This document shows, piece after piece, positions 53,398-63,174 of a stretch of DNA of 64,000 bases. The translations under genes and the position numbers were made by a program. The notes beneath the pieces were generated by a model, which searched no databases, had not been told where the DNA came from, and saw nothing but the letters and a program-made list of their open reading frames with translations. Source of the stretch: Flavobacterium rakeshii (GTDB taxonomy: Bacteria > Bacteroidota > Bacteroidia > Flavobacteriales > Flavobacteriaceae); assembly GCF_009741375.1 (NCBI RefSeq), contig NZ_WOWP01000010.1, positions 62,001 to 126,000 of the forward strand, in the 5' to 3' direction. Each line of letters starts with the position of its first letter. Position 1 is the first letter of the stretch.

Positions 53398-53882
53398 TTA
53401 AGTCAGTGGCAAAATTTTTTTTGTCCATATCTCAAGTTTATCAGCAAATGATTTAGTTGCATTAGCTCCGCTTGGGGAAGGCAATACATCATAATTAAAA
53501 TTGTCTTTGCGCCCTAAATATTTATCATAATATACCGCCGCATTTTTACTGGCGAAAAACACATGCTTTATATTAGGATGATTCCTGTAGAAATCATCAA
53601 AATTATTAGGTATCTCATTTTTAATATTACTGTCAAGACTACCCTGCCTCTCGCAAAACTCAAGCACATCCCATAAAGCTATATTATACTTGGCCAACAG
53701 TGATTTTCGATTCTCATAATCTAAAGAGAAATCTTCATCCAATACATTATACATCAGTTTCCAAAACTGGTTCCCTCTATTACCATAATATTCTCCCAAT
53801 TCCAGCGACTTCTCTCCCGGCATGGTACCAAGTATCAGTATAGTACATTTACTATGTGCCAGGGGCGGAAATGCTTTTTCAT
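53398..53882 (-). pseudogene. DNA-deoxyinosine/uracil glycosylase-like gene with an apparent 5' frameshift
   Basis: From the ATG at 53823 the frame gives 141 residues (MPGEKSLELGEYYGNRGNQF onwards). The family has about 20 residues before this point, including the essential strand and motif ILILGTMPGE. These are encoded upstream in the same frame (FPPLAHSKCTILILGT), but that frame has no start codon. An ATG at 53880-53882 lies one base out of frame. Adding one base to the T run at 53875-53879 would give the start MKKAFPPLAHSK joined to the rest. So the gene is probably full length with a single-base indel, real or from sequencing. The enzyme excises deaminated bases such as hypoxanthine or uracil from DNA. 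Confidence 0.7.
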
Positions 53883-53923
53883 ATTATCATTATTAAACAT
53901 ACTACAATATAAGTTTTAGCCAT

Positions 53924-53953
53924 AAAAAAAGCCTCACAATGTGAGGCTTTAAT
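53924..53953 (-). terminator. Terminator of sucD
   Basis: Stem aaagcctcac (53928-53937) with gtgaggcttt (53941-53950). On the minus strand it is followed by a run of seven T residues. Confidence 0.88.
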
Positions 53954-53970
53954 TTTATGATCTAAAGAAA

Positions 53971-54843
53971 TTATCCTAAAACTTCTTTTACTTTTTTACC
54001 TATCTCAGCTGGAGAATCAACAACGTGGATACCATTCTCGCTCATAATACGTTTTTTAGCTTCTGCTGTATCATCAGCACCACCAACAATCGCACCTGCG
54101 TGACCCATTGTTCTTCCTTTAGGAGCAGTTTCTCCGGCAATGAAACCAATAACAGGTTTTCTGTTACCGTCAGCTTTAATCCATTTAGCAGCATCAGCCT
54201 CAAGCTGACCACCAATTTCACCTATCATAATGATAGCTTCAGTTTCAGGATCGTTCATTAAAAGCTCAACAGCCTCTTTAGTAGTAGTACCAATAATTGG
54301 GTCACCACCAATACCAATAGCTGTAGTAATACCTAAACCTTGTTTTACAACCTGGTCTGCAGCTTCATAAGTAAGAGTACCTGATTTAGAAACGATACCT
54401 ACATTACCTTTTTTGAATACAAAACCTGGCATGATACCAACTTTAGCCTCACCCGGAGTGATAACACCAGGACAGTTAGGACCTACTAAACGACAGTCTT
54501 TACCTTGTATGTAGTCATAAGCTTTGATCATGTCTGCAACAGGGATACCTTCTGTAATAGCAATAATTACTTTGATACCTGCCTCAGCAGCTTCCATAAT
54601 TGCATCAGCAGCAAATGCCGGCGGAACAAATATGATAGATGTATCAGCACCTGCAACATCAACTGCATCTTTTACAGTATTAAATACAGGACGATCTAAG
54701 TGAGTAGTACCACCTTTACCCGGTGTTACACCACCTACTACGTTAGTGCCATATTCAATCATTTGGGTAGCGTGGAAAGTACCTTCGCTTCCTGTGAATC
54801 CCTGAACAATTATTTTGGAATCTTTATTAACCAGAACACTCAT
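53971..54843 (-). CDS. sucD: Succinate-CoA ligase, alpha subunit
   Basis: 290 residues. CoA-binding start [20 protein letters not shown] (about 12-31), [40 protein letters not shown], and the active-site His loop [20 protein letters not shown], where the His is phosphorylated. It makes ATP or GTP from succinyl-CoA in the TCA cycle with the SucC beta subunit, which is not in this window. A TATTTTTG box on the minus strand (54879-54886) is 36 bases upstream of the start. Confidence 0.97.
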   Translation of the reverse strand: MSVLVNKDSKIIVQGFTGSEGTFHATQMIEYGTNVVGGVTPGKGGTTHLDRPVFNTVKDAVDVAGADTSIIFVPPAFAADAIMEAAEAGIKVIIAITEGIPVADMIKAYDYIQGKDCRLVGPNCPGVITPGEAKVGIMPGFVFKKGNVGIVSKSGTLTYEAADQVVKQGLGITTAIGIGGDPIIGTTTKEAVELLMNDPETEAIIMIGEIGGQLEADAAKWIKADGNRKPVIGFIAGETAPKGRTMGHAGAIVGGADDTAEAKKRIMSENGIHVVDSPAEIGKKVKEVLG

Positions 54844-54878
54844 GATATATTTTTTAAATTATTTTTTAAATCGCATTG

Positions 54879-54886
54879 CAAAAATA
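54879..54886 (-). promoter_or_regulatory. Putative sucD promoter -7 box
   Basis: The minus strand reads TATTTTTG, an exact TAnnTTTG match, 36 bases before the sucD start. No TTG at the expected -33 distance. Confidence 0.45.
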
Positions 54887-54993
54887 GCTTTTTACTAATT
54901 ATATATAAAGCTTTTTTTAATTTTTATAGATTAAATTTCAACAAAAACACTTACAAAACCTATCAGCAATTAACTTTACTTATAAGCTATGGA

Positions 54994-55749
54994 TTAAAAA
55001 CTAAATCCATAAAACACTATTTCAAAAATTACTATTACTGTTAACCATTTTTTTTGTTCTTCATCCGGTATGTCAATTAATTTCAAAACTTCATGAACAG
55101 TACCATGACCTGTAACTTCATAGTGAGGAATACCATAGCTTTTTTTTCCTAATCTATACAAAGGATTTCTTACTACAGGTGATAATTCATGACTTGGAAA
55201 AATTTCAGCTATAACTACTCCGTTAAAGATAACTTTATATGGATCTTTTGATGCATATCCTGATCTGGTGAGTGCGCCTATCAATTTACCGGTAGAATTT
55301 GAAATGCTAAGCTGAGAATTAATTTCTCCAATAAATTCATTGTTAAAATATACTTTCTTTAAGGAATTTTCATATTCAATACTAACTGAAAATTCTGTAG
55401 AACCTGCAATAATTTTACCATCTGCCCTTAACCCTCGGTCTATTCTTTGAAAAGCAATTAAAGCCTTGTTATCTAAAGTATTTATATAACCGGTAACTTT
55501 TCTTGAAAAACCTTTAGTAAAATTTAATGACAAATTATTACTAACCTTATTTAAATCAGATACATTCCATTTAACCAAGTTACTCTTCATATGATTTACC
55601 TTTGCAATCATATCGTTGTTTTCTCCGGCTAAAAAAACTTCAGATTTTTTCTCAGTAGACTTTTTATATACGTAGTATATAAAAAAAGCACCTCCAGAGA
55701 AAGGAATAAGTAACATTAAAATCACTATGATTATTATCACTGTAGTCAT
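54994..55749 (-). CDS. Hypothetical membrane protein
   Basis: 251 residues. One N-terminal helix (IIIIVILMLLIPFSGGAFFI, about 4-24) and a short hydrophobic end (TVIVIFEIVFYGFSF). The middle is soluble with beta-rich segments such as ALIAFQRIDRGLRADGKIIA, VSIEYENSLKKVYFNNEFIG and KVIFNGVVIAEIFPSHELSP. It resembles no domain I know. It sits four bases downstream of a small NTF2-type gene and shares the lipid A cluster strand, although a link is not shown. Confidence 0.7.
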   Translation of the reverse strand: MTTVIIIIVILMLLIPFSGGAFFIYYVYKKSTEKKSEVFLAGENNDMIAKVNHMKSNLVKWNVSDLNKVSNNLSLNFTKGFSRKVTGYINTLDNKALIAFQRIDRGLRADGKIIAGSTEFSVSIEYENSLKKVYFNNEFIGEINSQLSISNSTGKLIGALTRSGYASKDPYKVIFNGVVIAEIFPSHELSPVVRNPLYRLGKKSYGIPHYEVTGHGTVHEVLKLIDIPDEEQKKWLTVIVIFEIVFYGFSF

Positions 55750-55752
55750 AAA

Positions 55753-56115
55753 CTAAGCTAACTGACTCATTAAAAAACCTTTATAAAACTGATTGTCTTT
55801 TATTTCCCAAATAACCATAAAATTAGCTAATACCATTTCTTCATCAGGATTTTCAAAAGCATGTACATAATGAGTATAACGTACACTAACGGTATCCCCT
55901 TCCTCAATAATATGAGATATATTTACACGCGATGAAATGTAAGATTTATTCAGTTCGGCAGCTAAAGCCAGTAAATCATCCTTATCAAGCTCAAGATAGC
56001 CTTTAGAACTGTTCCATTGCAATACAATGTCGTTATGAATAAAACGTTTCAGGGCTTCTGCGTTTGCATAAGCTTGTGAATTATAATACTCTAAAACCAG
56101 TTCTTTAGCTCCCAT
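55753..56115 (-). CDS. NTF2-like (SnoaL) family protein
   Basis: 120 residues, no signal peptide. The pattern is that of SnoaL: ELVLEYYNSQAYANAEALKR, HNDIVLQWNSSKGYLELDKD, GDTVSVRYTHYVHAFENPDE and ANFMVIWEIKDNQFYKGFLM. Polyketide-cyclase-like members of this fold bind hydrophobic ligands. It is a cytosolic small protein in front of the second LpxD-like gene with a three-base gap, so it is likely co-transcribed with it. Confidence 0.82.
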   Translation of the reverse strand: MGAKELVLEYYNSQAYANAEALKRFIHNDIVLQWNSSKGYLELDKDDLLALAAELNKSYISSRVNISHIIEEGDTVSVRYTHYVHAFENPDEEMVLANFMVIWEIKDNQFYKGFLMSQLA

Positions 56116-56118
56116 ATC

Positions 56119-57051
56119 TTATTTTTTTAATTTTTCTAAAATTTCGGGAATACGTTTGATATGTGCAAGTTGTTTTAGCTTTTCTCTCGATTCTTCTGCA
56201 GGATAGCCAAAATATACTTTTCCGCCTTCAAGAGATTTACTAATGCCCGACTGTGCCAGTAACACTGCTTTACTGCCTATAGTAATACCGCTGGTAGTAC
56301 CAACCTGCCCCCAAATCGTAACTTCATCTTCAATGATAACACAACCTGCAATACCGGTTTGTGCTGCTATAAGACATTTTTTACCTATTACAGTATCATG
56401 ACCTATATGCACCTGATTATCAATTTTAGAACCTTCACCAATGGTAGTATCTCCTGTTACTCCCCTGTCTATAGTACATAATGCACCAATACCCACGTTG
56501 TCTTTAATCACAACACGACCACCGGAAAGTAACTGGTCAAACCCTTCGGGACGCTTTTTATAATAAAAAGCATCGGCTCCTAAAACAGTACCAGCATGTA
56601 TAATAACATTATCACCTATAACAGCATTGTCATAAATTACAACGTTAGAATAAATAAGACAGTTTTTACCAATAGTAACATTTTCGCCAACAACAACGTT
56701 AGGCTGTATAACAGTACCCTCACCTATTTTAGCTGTAGGTGCTATAGCTGCTCCTGCTGCTTTAAAAGGCTGAAAATGTTTGGTAAGTTTATTGAAATCC
56801 CTAAACGGATCATCTGAAATTAAAAGTGCTTTACCTTCAGGACAATCAACTTCTTTATTGATAAGTACAATAGTCGCTGCCGACTGTAATGCCTTATCAT
56901 AATATTTAGGATGATCTACAAAAACTATATCTCCCGGTTCAACCACGTGAATTTCATTCATACCGTGTACCGGGAAGTTCTCATCACCTACAAAATCACA
57001 GTCAATTATTGCCGCAATTTCCTTAATAGGATAAACTTTAGGGAATTTCAT
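56119..57051 (-). CDS. LpxD-like UDP-3-O-acyl-glucosamine N-acyltransferase, second copy
   Basis: 310 residues, shorter than true LpxD. N-terminal domain (about 1-95), then left-handed parallel beta helix of hexapeptide repeats (IGEGTVIQPNVVVGENVTIG). The active-site His of the family lies in DNQVHIGHDTVIGKK, where the canonical enzyme reads IAHN. The C terminus is a short helix with PEILEKLKK. It is clearly a paralogue of lpxD at 59953. Whether it acylates lipid A precursor or another sugar nucleotide is unknown. Confidence 0.85.
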   Translation of the reverse strand: MKFPKVYPIKEIAAIIDCDFVGDENFPVHGMNEIHVVEPGDIVFVDHPKYYDKALQSAATIVLINKEVDCPEGKALLISDDPFRDFNKLTKHFQPFKAAGAAIAPTAKIGEGTVIQPNVVVGENVTIGKNCLIYSNVVIYDNAVIGDNVIIHAGTVLGADAFYYKKRPEGFDQLLSGGRVVIKDNVGIGALCTIDRGVTGDTTIGEGSKIDNQVHIGHDTVIGKKCLIAAQTGIAGCVIIEDEVTIWGQVGTTSGITIGSKAVLLAQSGISKSLEGGKVYFGYPAEESREKLKQLAHIKRIPEILEKLKK

Positions 57052-57073
57052 AAAAATGAAAATGAATTAAGAT

Positions 57074-57107
57074 AAAAAAGCCAGTTTAAACTATTTTAAA
57101 CTGGCCT
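57074..57107 (-). terminator. Terminator of efp
   Basis: Eleven-base stem gccagtttaaa (57080-57090) with tttaaactggc (57095-57105). On the minus strand it is followed by a run of T residues. So the second LpxD-like gene is likely a separate transcript or depends on readthrough. Confidence 0.85.
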
Positions 57108-57117
57108 GTAGTATAAA

Positions 57118-57684
57118 TTATTCTTTAACACGCTCAACATAAGAGCCTGTTGCAGTATCAATTTTAATTTTATCACCTTCGTTAATAAACAAAGGAACGT
57201 TTACAGATGCACCTGTCTCAACCTTAGCAGGCTTAGTTGCATTTGTTGCGGTGTTACCTTTAACACCCGGTTCTGCATAAGTAACTTCAAGAACAACAGA
57301 AGCAGGCATATCTACAGATAGAGGAGCTTCGGTTTCAGTATTAATGATAACCATTACCATTTCTCCTTCTTTTAAAAGATCCGGTGCATCAAGAATATCT
57401 CTTTGAAGAGAAATTTGCTCATACGTTTCGGCATGCATAAAGTGGAAAAGATCTCCTTCAGGATACAAATACTGGAATTTGTGAGTTTCTACCCTTACGT
57501 CTTCAATTTTATGACCTGCAGAGAAAGTGTTATCAAGTACTTTACCTGTTGTTAAGCTCTTTAGTTTAGTTCTTACGAAAGCCGGTCCTTTACCTGGCTT
57601 AACGTGTAAGAATTCGATAATCTTATAGATATCGTTATTGTATTTAATACATAGTCCGTTGCGAATGTCTGATGTACTAGCCAT
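57118..57684 (-). CDS. efp: Translation elongation factor P
   Basis: 188 residues, the standard EF-P length. KOW-like N-terminal domain with the loop FLHVKPGKGPAFVRTKLKSL; the tip lysine (in GKGPA) is the modification position in EF-P. OB domains follow, with GASVNVPLFINEGDKIKIDT at the end. EF-P relieves ribosome stalling at proline runs. It lies in the lipid A cluster, between lpxA and the second LpxD-like gene, an arrangement known in flavobacteria. Confidence 0.97.
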   Translation of the reverse strand: MASTSDIRNGLCIKYNNDIYKIIEFLHVKPGKGPAFVRTKLKSLTTGKVLDNTFSAGHKIEDVRVETHKFQYLYPEGDLFHFMHAETYEQISLQRDILDAPDLLKEGEMVMVIINTETEAPLSVDMPASVVLEVTYAEPGVKGNTATNATKPAKVETGASVNVPLFINEGDKIKIDTATGSYVERVKE

Positions 57685-57754
57685 TATTACTTACTGTTAA
57701 AATTTTATTACTTTGTTTGCTTGTGTCTGTATTTTTCAGCTTTACAAAAATGTA

Positions 57755-58540
57755 TTAATACATTCCTGTATATCCTTTCATTATACCTCTTGACGAGTTT
57801 CTAACCGCCATGATAATTTCATCACGTTCCGGAGTAGCTTCCATTTCAGCCTCAATAATTTCGATAGCCTGAGTTGTATTGTAATTTCTTTGGTATAGAA
57901 TACGATAGATGTTTTGTACTTCACTTATCTTTTCTGAAGTAAACCCTCTTCTTCTAAGTCCAACAGAGTTGATACCAACGTAAGAAAGTGGCTCCCTTGC
58001 AGCTTTTACAAAAGGAGGAACATCTTTACGTACTAACGAACCACCGGTTACAAAAGCGTGGTTACCAATAGTACAAAACTGGTGTACTGCTGTTAAACCA
58101 GCTAACACAACATAGTCGCCCACAGTTATGTGTCCTGCTAAGTTAGTATTATTAGAGAAGATACAAAAGTTCCCCACAAAACAATCGTGAGCAACGTGAG
58201 AATAAGCCATGATAAGACAGTTGTTACCAATAACGGTTTTCATTCTGTCAATAGTACCTCTGTTAATGGTTACACACTCCCTGATGGTTGTGTTATCGCC
58301 AATTTCGGCAGTAGTGTCTTCTCCCTGATATTTTAAATCCTGTGGTGGTGCAGAGATTACTGCCCCCGGAAATATGTTACAGTTTTTACCAATACGTGCC
58401 CCTTCCATTATGGTCACGTTAGATCCTATCCAGGTACCTTCCCCAATTACTACATTATTGTGAATGGTAGTAAAAGGCTCAATCACTACATTTTTGGCTA
58501 TTTTAGCCCCCGGATGTACATATGCTAAAGGTTGATTCAT
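57755..58540 (-). CDS. lpxA: UDP-N-acetylglucosamine acyltransferase
   Basis: 261 residues from the ATG at 58540 ([19 protein letters not shown]); an earlier ATG at 58567 would overlap lpxC/fabZ by 17 bases and is less likely. The hexapeptide helix runs through [20 protein letters not shown]. The catalytic His is in [19 protein letters not shown]. The end has [20 protein letters not shown], the LpxA C-terminal domain. It transfers 3-hydroxyacyl from ACP to UDP-GlcNAc, the first step of lipid A synthesis. Confidence 0.95.
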   Translation of the reverse strand: MNQPLAYVHPGAKIAKNVVIEPFTTIHNNVVIGEGTWIGSNVTIMEGARIGKNCNIFPGAVISAPPQDLKYQGEDTTAEIGDNTTIRECVTINRGTIDRMKTVIGNNCLIMAYSHVAHDCFVGNFCIFSNNTNLAGHITVGDYVVLAGLTAVHQFCTIGNHAFVTGGSLVRKDVPPFVKAAREPLSYVGINSVGLRRRGFTSEKISEVQNIYRILYQRNYNTTQAIEIIEAEMEATPERDEIIMAVRNSSRGIMKGYTGMY

Positions 58541-58550
58541 AAAGTCTTGT

Positions 58551-59939
58551 TTAACTGTTTTTGACAATTTGCGCCATTAGTTCTGCTTCTGCTGCAAGTT
58601 TACCGTTTGCATAAGCGTTAGCCTGCATGTGGCAAATACCTCTCCTTATAGGAGAAATAAGATCACACTTAAATATAAGTGTATCGCCAGGTAAAACCTT
58701 TTGCTTAAACTTAACGTTGTCAATTTTCATAAAATAAGTAAGATAGTTCTCAGGATCTGGTACAGAACTTAATATTAATATACCCCCTGTTTGAGCCATA
58801 GCCTCAACTATAAGCACTCCCGGCATTACCGGAGCACCAGGGAAGTGACCTACAAAGAAGCTCTCGTTCATGGTAACATTTTTAAGTCCTACCACGTGGC
58901 TGTCGCTCATCTCAAGTATCTTATCTACCAATAAGAATGGCGGACGGTGAGGCAGCATGCTCATAATTTTGTTTACATCCATAAGCGGCTCCTGATTCAA
59001 ATCGAAAACAGGTACCTGGTTGCGCTGTTCTATTTTTACCAGTTTAGACAATTTTTTAGCAAACTGAGTGTTTACAAAGTGTCCTGGTTTATTTGCTATA
59101 ATTTTACCTTTAATTCTTGTTCCTACAAGCGCAAGGTCACCTATTACATCAAGTAGTTTGTGACGTGCAGCCTCATTAGGGTAATGAAGCGTTAGGTTAT
59201 CAAGAATACCGTTTGGTTTAACTGCAATAGAGTCTTTACCAAAAGCAACCTTTAGGTTTTCCATTGTTTCAGGAGATATTTCCTTATCCACATAAACAAT
59301 AGCATTGTTAAGGTCACCACCTTTTATAAGACCGTTATTTAAAAGCGTTTCTAGCTCATGAAGGAAACTAAAAGTCCTTGCATCTGCAATTTCAGCTTTA
59401 AAATCTTTCAGGCTTTTTAAAGTTGCGTTTTGTGTACCTAAAACTTTAGTACCAAAATCAACCATTGTGGTTACCTGATACTCATCAGAAGGCATAACAA
59501 TAATTTCGCTTCCTGTAGTCTCATCAGTATAAGAGATTACCTCTTTTACCACATATACTTTTCTTTCTGCATCCTGCTCCTCTACTCCTGCTTTTTCAAC
59601 AGCTTCAACGAAGTATTTGGAAGAACCGTCCATAATAGGTGGCTCAGAAGCATCCAGTTCTATAATAACATTATCAACATCGCAACCCACAAATGCAGCA
59701 AGAACGTGCTCTGAAGTTTGTATTTTAACTCCATTCTTTTCAAGGTTTGTACCTCTTTGCGTGTTTACTACATAGTTGGCATCTGCCTCTACAATAGGAT
59801 GTCCTTCAAGGTCTACCCTTACAAAAGTATATCCGTTGTTTACCGGTGCAGGCTTAAAAGTCATAGTTACTTCTTTACCTGTATGAAGTCCTACTCCTTT
59901 TAATGAAATTTCACTTTTGATTGTGGTTTGCTTAACCAT
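58551..59939 (-). CDS. lpxC/fabZ: Bifunctional UDP-3-O-acyl-GlcNAc deacetylase / 3-hydroxyacyl-ACP dehydratase
   Basis: 462 residues, a natural fusion usual in Bacteroidota. The N-terminal LpxC part (1-305) has [20 protein letters not shown], the zinc His in [20 protein letters not shown] and [14 protein letters not shown]. The C-terminal FabZ part (about 315-462) has [20 protein letters not shown] and [20 protein letters not shown] with the active-site His in GHFPG. The first half removes the acetyl group of the LpxA product, the second dehydrates 3-hydroxyacyl-ACP, so the two compete for the same acyl pool. Confidence 0.97.
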   Translation of the reverse strand: MVKQTTIKSEISLKGVGLHTGKEVTMTFKPAPVNNGYTFVRVDLEGHPIVEADANYVVNTQRGTNLEKNGVKIQTSEHVLAAFVGCDVDNVIIELDASEPPIMDGSSKYFVEAVEKAGVEEQDAERKVYVVKEVISYTDETTGSEIIVMPSDEYQVTTMVDFGTKVLGTQNATLKSLKDFKAEIADARTFSFLHELETLLNNGLIKGGDLNNAIVYVDKEISPETMENLKVAFGKDSIAVKPNGILDNLTLHYPNEAARHKLLDVIGDLALVGTRIKGKIIANKPGHFVNTQFAKKLSKLVKIEQRNQVPVFDLNQEPLMDVNKIMSMLPHRPPFLLVDKILEMSDSHVVGLKNVTMNESFFVGHFPGAPVMPGVLIVEAMAQTGGILILSSVPDPENYLTYFMKIDNVKFKQKVLPGDTLIFKCDLISPIRRGICHMQANAYANGKLAAEAELMAQIVKNS

Positions 59940-59952
59940 AAATCTATTTTTA

Positions 59953-60975
59953 TTATTGTTTGATTTGTTGTTTAATATCCTCTACATCTGCAACTATTTT
60001 AGGCAGATTTTTAAAGTGTACATATGACTTATTGAAGTCAGAATACCCCAATGAAGGTGTCCCCTGTACAGTTTCACCGTCAGCAAGGTTTTTAGATACT
60101 CCCGATTGTGCCTGTATGCGTACATTATTACCTATGGTAATGTGCCCTACGATACCAACCTGACCACCTATAATACAGCTCTTACCTATTTTAGTAGATC
60201 CGGCAATACCGGTTTGCGATGCTATAACAGTATTTTCTCCTATTACAACATTGTGTGCAATTTGTATTTGGTTATCCAGCTTAACACCTTTTTTAATAAC
60301 TGTAGAACCCAGTGTAGCTCTGTCAATAGTAGTACAGGCTCCAACATCTACATTATCTTCAAGAATAACGTTTCCTATTTGAGGTACTTTATGGTATTCT
60401 CCTTCTTCATTAGGTGCATAACCAAACCCGTCAGAACCAATAATAGCCCCCGAATGAATAGTACAGTTATCGCCCATAACAGTTTCAGAATAAACTCTTA
60501 CTCCTGCAAAAAGAATACAGTTGTCACCAATGGTAACATTATCACCCACAAAACTATTAGGATAAATTTTTACGTTGTTACCTATTTTAACATTTTTACC
60601 TATGTAACAAAAACTACCAAGATACAGGCCTTCTCCATATTCGACATTATCTGACAATACAGAAGGTTGCTCAATACCTGATTTCATAAGCTTAACCTGA
60701 TTATAATATTCAAGTAGCTTAGAGAACGATTTGTAAGCATCATCTACCTTAATAAGCGTAGTGCTAAGTTCTGATTCAGGTTCAAAAGTCCTGTTAACAA
60801 TAGTAATGGTTGCTTTTGTAGTATATATATATGGTGAGTATTTTGGATTTGCTAAAAAAGTAAGAGAACCGTCTATCCCCTCCTCAATTTTAGCAAGAGT
60901 ATGAACTTCCGCTTCCGGATTCCCCACAACATCTCCTTCTAAAATACCCGCTATTTGTTCTGCTGTAAATTTCAT
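59953..60975 (-). CDS. lpxD: UDP-3-O-(3-hydroxyacyl)glucosamine N-acyltransferase
   Basis: 340 residues from the ATG at 60975 ([20 protein letters not shown]); the frame is open further upstream to 61038, inside the HD gene's end, and is rejected. Uridine-binding N domain, hexapeptide helix with active-site His in [19 protein letters not shown], short C-terminal helix. It adds the second acyl chain to the lipid A precursor. It is the canonical copy; a shorter paralogue is at 56119. TATTTTTG on the minus strand at 60981-60988, only six bases before the start, may be a near-leaderless promoter. Confidence 0.95.
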   Translation of the reverse strand: MKFTAEQIAGILEGDVVGNPEAEVHTLAKIEEGIDGSLTFLANPKYSPYIYTTKATITIVNRTFEPESELSTTLIKVDDAYKSFSKLLEYYNQVKLMKSGIEQPSVLSDNVEYGEGLYLGSFCYIGKNVKIGNNVKIYPNSFVGDNVTIGDNCILFAGVRVYSETVMGDNCTIHSGAIIGSDGFGYAPNEEGEYHKVPQIGNVILEDNVDVGACTTIDRATLGSTVIKKGVKLDNQIQIAHNVVIGENTVIASQTGIAGSTKIGKSCIIGGQVGIVGHITIGNNVRIQAQSGVSKNLADGETVQGTPSLGYSDFNKSYVHFKNLPKIVADVEDIKQQIKQ

Positions 60976-60998
60976 CCCGACAAAAATATAAAATTTAA

Positions 60999-62243
60999 TT
61001 AAATGACTGCTTTTTCCAAAAGCACTTTTGGAAAGCACAGGTAATACTTAGTAACAGGTTTGGATAATGCTTTAAGGTTCAGTTGGTCTGAAGCTTCAAC
61101 AACATCTTCCACAGTTCTGTCTTTTTTCAATATATGTATCGGTTCATCAGTTTTATTATATGCCTGATTTTTAATTTTGCCTTTAAAAACGAAATAGTCA
61201 GCCTCTTTTTCAGTCAGTTTGTATTTCAAAACAAACTCATCTCTTAGCTTTTTAACTTCGTCCTTACTTACTTTTTCAGACTGTAGCCTAATTTTAGGAA
61301 GATCCCTGTCAATTAACATTCTGCACAAATTACTCAGTACAAAATCGTCTTCAAAACGCCATTCCTTGATAGCAGAAATAACATCAAAATCATCCAGCAT
61401 TGAGAAAGTGTACAATACCTTATCATTAAAATCTTCCAGAGATATTTTATTTTGAAGGAAAAACTGTAACGGACTACTTGCTGTAAGTATCCTGCCGTGT
61501 TGGGTAAGCTCTTTAGCTCTTTTAAGTATTTTAGTCAGTACCAGTTCGGCAGCAAGACTGGTTTTATGTAAGTAAGCCTGCCAGTACATTAACCTACGGG
61601 CTACAAGAAATTTCTCTACAGAGTATATCCCTTTTTCCTCTATTACAAGCATATCGTTTTGCACATCCAGCATCTGGATAAGCCTTTCAGAATTGATATT
61701 CCCCTCGGCAACGCCCGAATAGAAACTATCACGTTTCAGGTAATCCATCCTATCCATATCAAGCTGACTGGAAATAAGGTGAAGCATAAACTTCCTGTGG
61801 TACTCTCCTTTAAATATTTTTATAGCAAGATCTAGTTCTCCGTTAAACTCACGGTTTAGCTTATCCATAAATAATAAAGAAATAGACTCATGGTTAACAT
61901 CTTCCACTATGCTATGCTCCATAGCGTGAGAGAAAGGTCCGTGACCTATATCGTGTAATAAAATGGCAATGTAAAGTGCGTTTTCTTCCGCTTCAGATAT
62001 CTCTACTCCTTTAAAGCGCAGTACCTGAACGGTTTTCTGCATAATATGCATACATCCTAACGCATGATGAAAACGGGTATGGTGTGCTCCGGGATAAACA
62101 AGATAGGACATCCCCATTTGTGAAATACGCCTTAAACGCTGAAAGTAAGGATGCTGAATAAGATCATAAATAAGCGGATTGGTAATAGAAACAAATCCGT
62201 AAATAGGATCGTTAAATATTTTAAGTTTATTGATATTGTTCAC
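60999..62243 (-). CDS. HD domain phosphohydrolase
   Basis: 414 residues from a GTG at 62243. The HD motif is in [20 protein letters not shown], with [20 protein letters not shown] before it and [20 protein letters not shown] after it, giving the His/Asp metal site of the dGTPase/SAMHD1-like family. The early block [19 protein letters not shown] matches YdhJ-type HD proteins. It hydrolyses nucleotide phosphates; the substrate is unknown. Often found upstream of lpxD in flavobacteria, as here with a 23-base gap. Confidence 0.92.
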   Translation of the reverse strand: MNNINKLKIFNDPIYGFVSITNPLIYDLIQHPYFQRLRRISQMGMSYLVYPGAHHTRFHHALGCMHIMQKTVQVLRFKGVEISEAEENALYIAILLHDIGHGPFSHAMEHSIVEDVNHESISLLFMDKLNREFNGELDLAIKIFKGEYHRKFMLHLISSQLDMDRMDYLKRDSFYSGVAEGNINSERLIQMLDVQNDMLVIEEKGIYSVEKFLVARRLMYWQAYLHKTSLAAELVLTKILKRAKELTQHGRILTASSPLQFFLQNKISLEDFNDKVLYTFSMLDDFDVISAIKEWRFEDDFVLSNLCRMLIDRDLPKIRLQSEKVSKDEVKKLRDEFVLKYKLTEKEADYFVFKGKIKNQAYNKTDEPIHILKKDRTVEDVVEASDQLNLKALSKPVTKYYLCFPKVLLEKAVI

Positions 62244-62604
62244 TAATTAGGTAATTTTCAACAAATATACAATATCTCTCCTATGAGAAAAGCCGTAAAC
62301 ATAGTTTTTTTAACACTGTTAAACATACTATTAACGCTATTTTACTACAAACGTTAAACCTAGGTTAATTTTATTGCTAAAGCCAAAATTTATATCGTAA
62401 ATACTTAATTTTATGGTGTTTAATTAAAGAAATGCGTAAACAATCCAACTTCAGCCGAATAGGTTATTAACAAAAATCTTCAACCGGCCTGAAAACAATA
62501 AAAACGTTATTTTTTGTTACTTAGGTTATTGAAGGAAAAGGTCTGTAAAGAAAATTTGCAGGCCTTTTTTGATTATATTAGCACACACAATCCTTACCAT
62601 CATT
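62244..62604. other. Intergenic region with a hairpin terminator and a possible tiny peptide
   Basis: It contains a 24-codon frame (62283-62357) encoding a basic-ended hydrophobic peptide, no promoter consensus that I can place well, and the terminator at 62536-62570. The divergent neighbours need promoters here. Nothing else was seen. Confidence 0.35.
62536..62570 (+). terminator. Rho-independent terminator without an identified gene in front
   Basis: Ten-base stem aaaaggtctg (62536-62545) with caggcctttt (62559-62568), one G-U pair, 13-base loop, then T residues. No plus-strand gene precedes it, since the HD gene lies on the minus strand. It could end a small RNA or act as an attenuator for the next gene. 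Confidence 0.6.
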
Positions 62605-63171
62605 ATGACTCCCTTTCTAATAATTTTCACTATTTTTTTCATAATAACATTAATCATTGGAGGTGTTATTTATTTAATTTACCTTCCTTTCAAAATCTAC
62701 CTGAAGAAAAAAAAGTGGTTAAACCAAAAACGAAACAGGATAATAAATTACAGTTACCTGTTTTTACTTTTTGTAATACCGGCATACATTACTTATGACG
62801 CCTTCTACCCTAGTAAAGAATTCTATATTGAAGAGTTTAAAAGTGTAACACATCTGGACTTTCCAAACTCAGGAAAATTTGTATATAAAAAAGCATCATA
62901 CCCTGATTTTCATGGTGATTATTTTTCCAGTTCTCAAATAAAATTATCTCAAAATGATTATAAAGAGCTTTATAAAAAGATATCTCTTGATAGTAACATG
63001 GTAAAAACTGAAAGTATAAGCCGTTTCAAAGAGTTTGACGACATCAAAACCAAAAGTGAATTAGAAATAATAAATGGTTTTACCCGCAAAAACGGAGAAA
63101 ACGATTTACACTGTTATATAGGTTTTTGCAATGATAGTCAAACTATATTTGTAAACGTCATTCAGTCATAA
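62605..63171 (+). CDS. Hypothetical membrane protein
   Basis: 188 residues from the ATG at 62605; an upstream in-frame TTG at 62569 lies in the terminator. Two membrane segments: MTPFLIIFTIFFIITLIIGG and YLFLLFVIPAYITYDAF, the second followed by an outer domain (SVTHLDFPNSGKFVYKKASY and FSSSQIKLSQNDYKELYKKI). A short lysine-rich loop lies between them. Not a family I recognise. It is three bases upstream of the last gene and likely co-transcribed with it. Confidence 0.7.
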   Translation: MTPFLIIFTIFFIITLIIGGVIYLIYLPFKIYLKKKKWLNQKRNRIINYSYLFLLFVIPAYITYDAFYPSKEFYIEEFKSVTHLDFPNSGKFVYKKASYPDFHGDYFSSSQIKLSQNDYKELYKKISLDSNMVKTESISRFKEFDDIKTKSELEIINGFTRKNGENDLHCYIGFCNDSQTIFVNVIQS

Positions 63172-63174
63172 AAA

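Noticed and set aside
60976..61038. Longer start of lpxD inside the HD gene's end.
   Set aside because: The extra residues do not resemble LpxD, and the ATG at 60975 begins the conserved [14 protein letters not shown].
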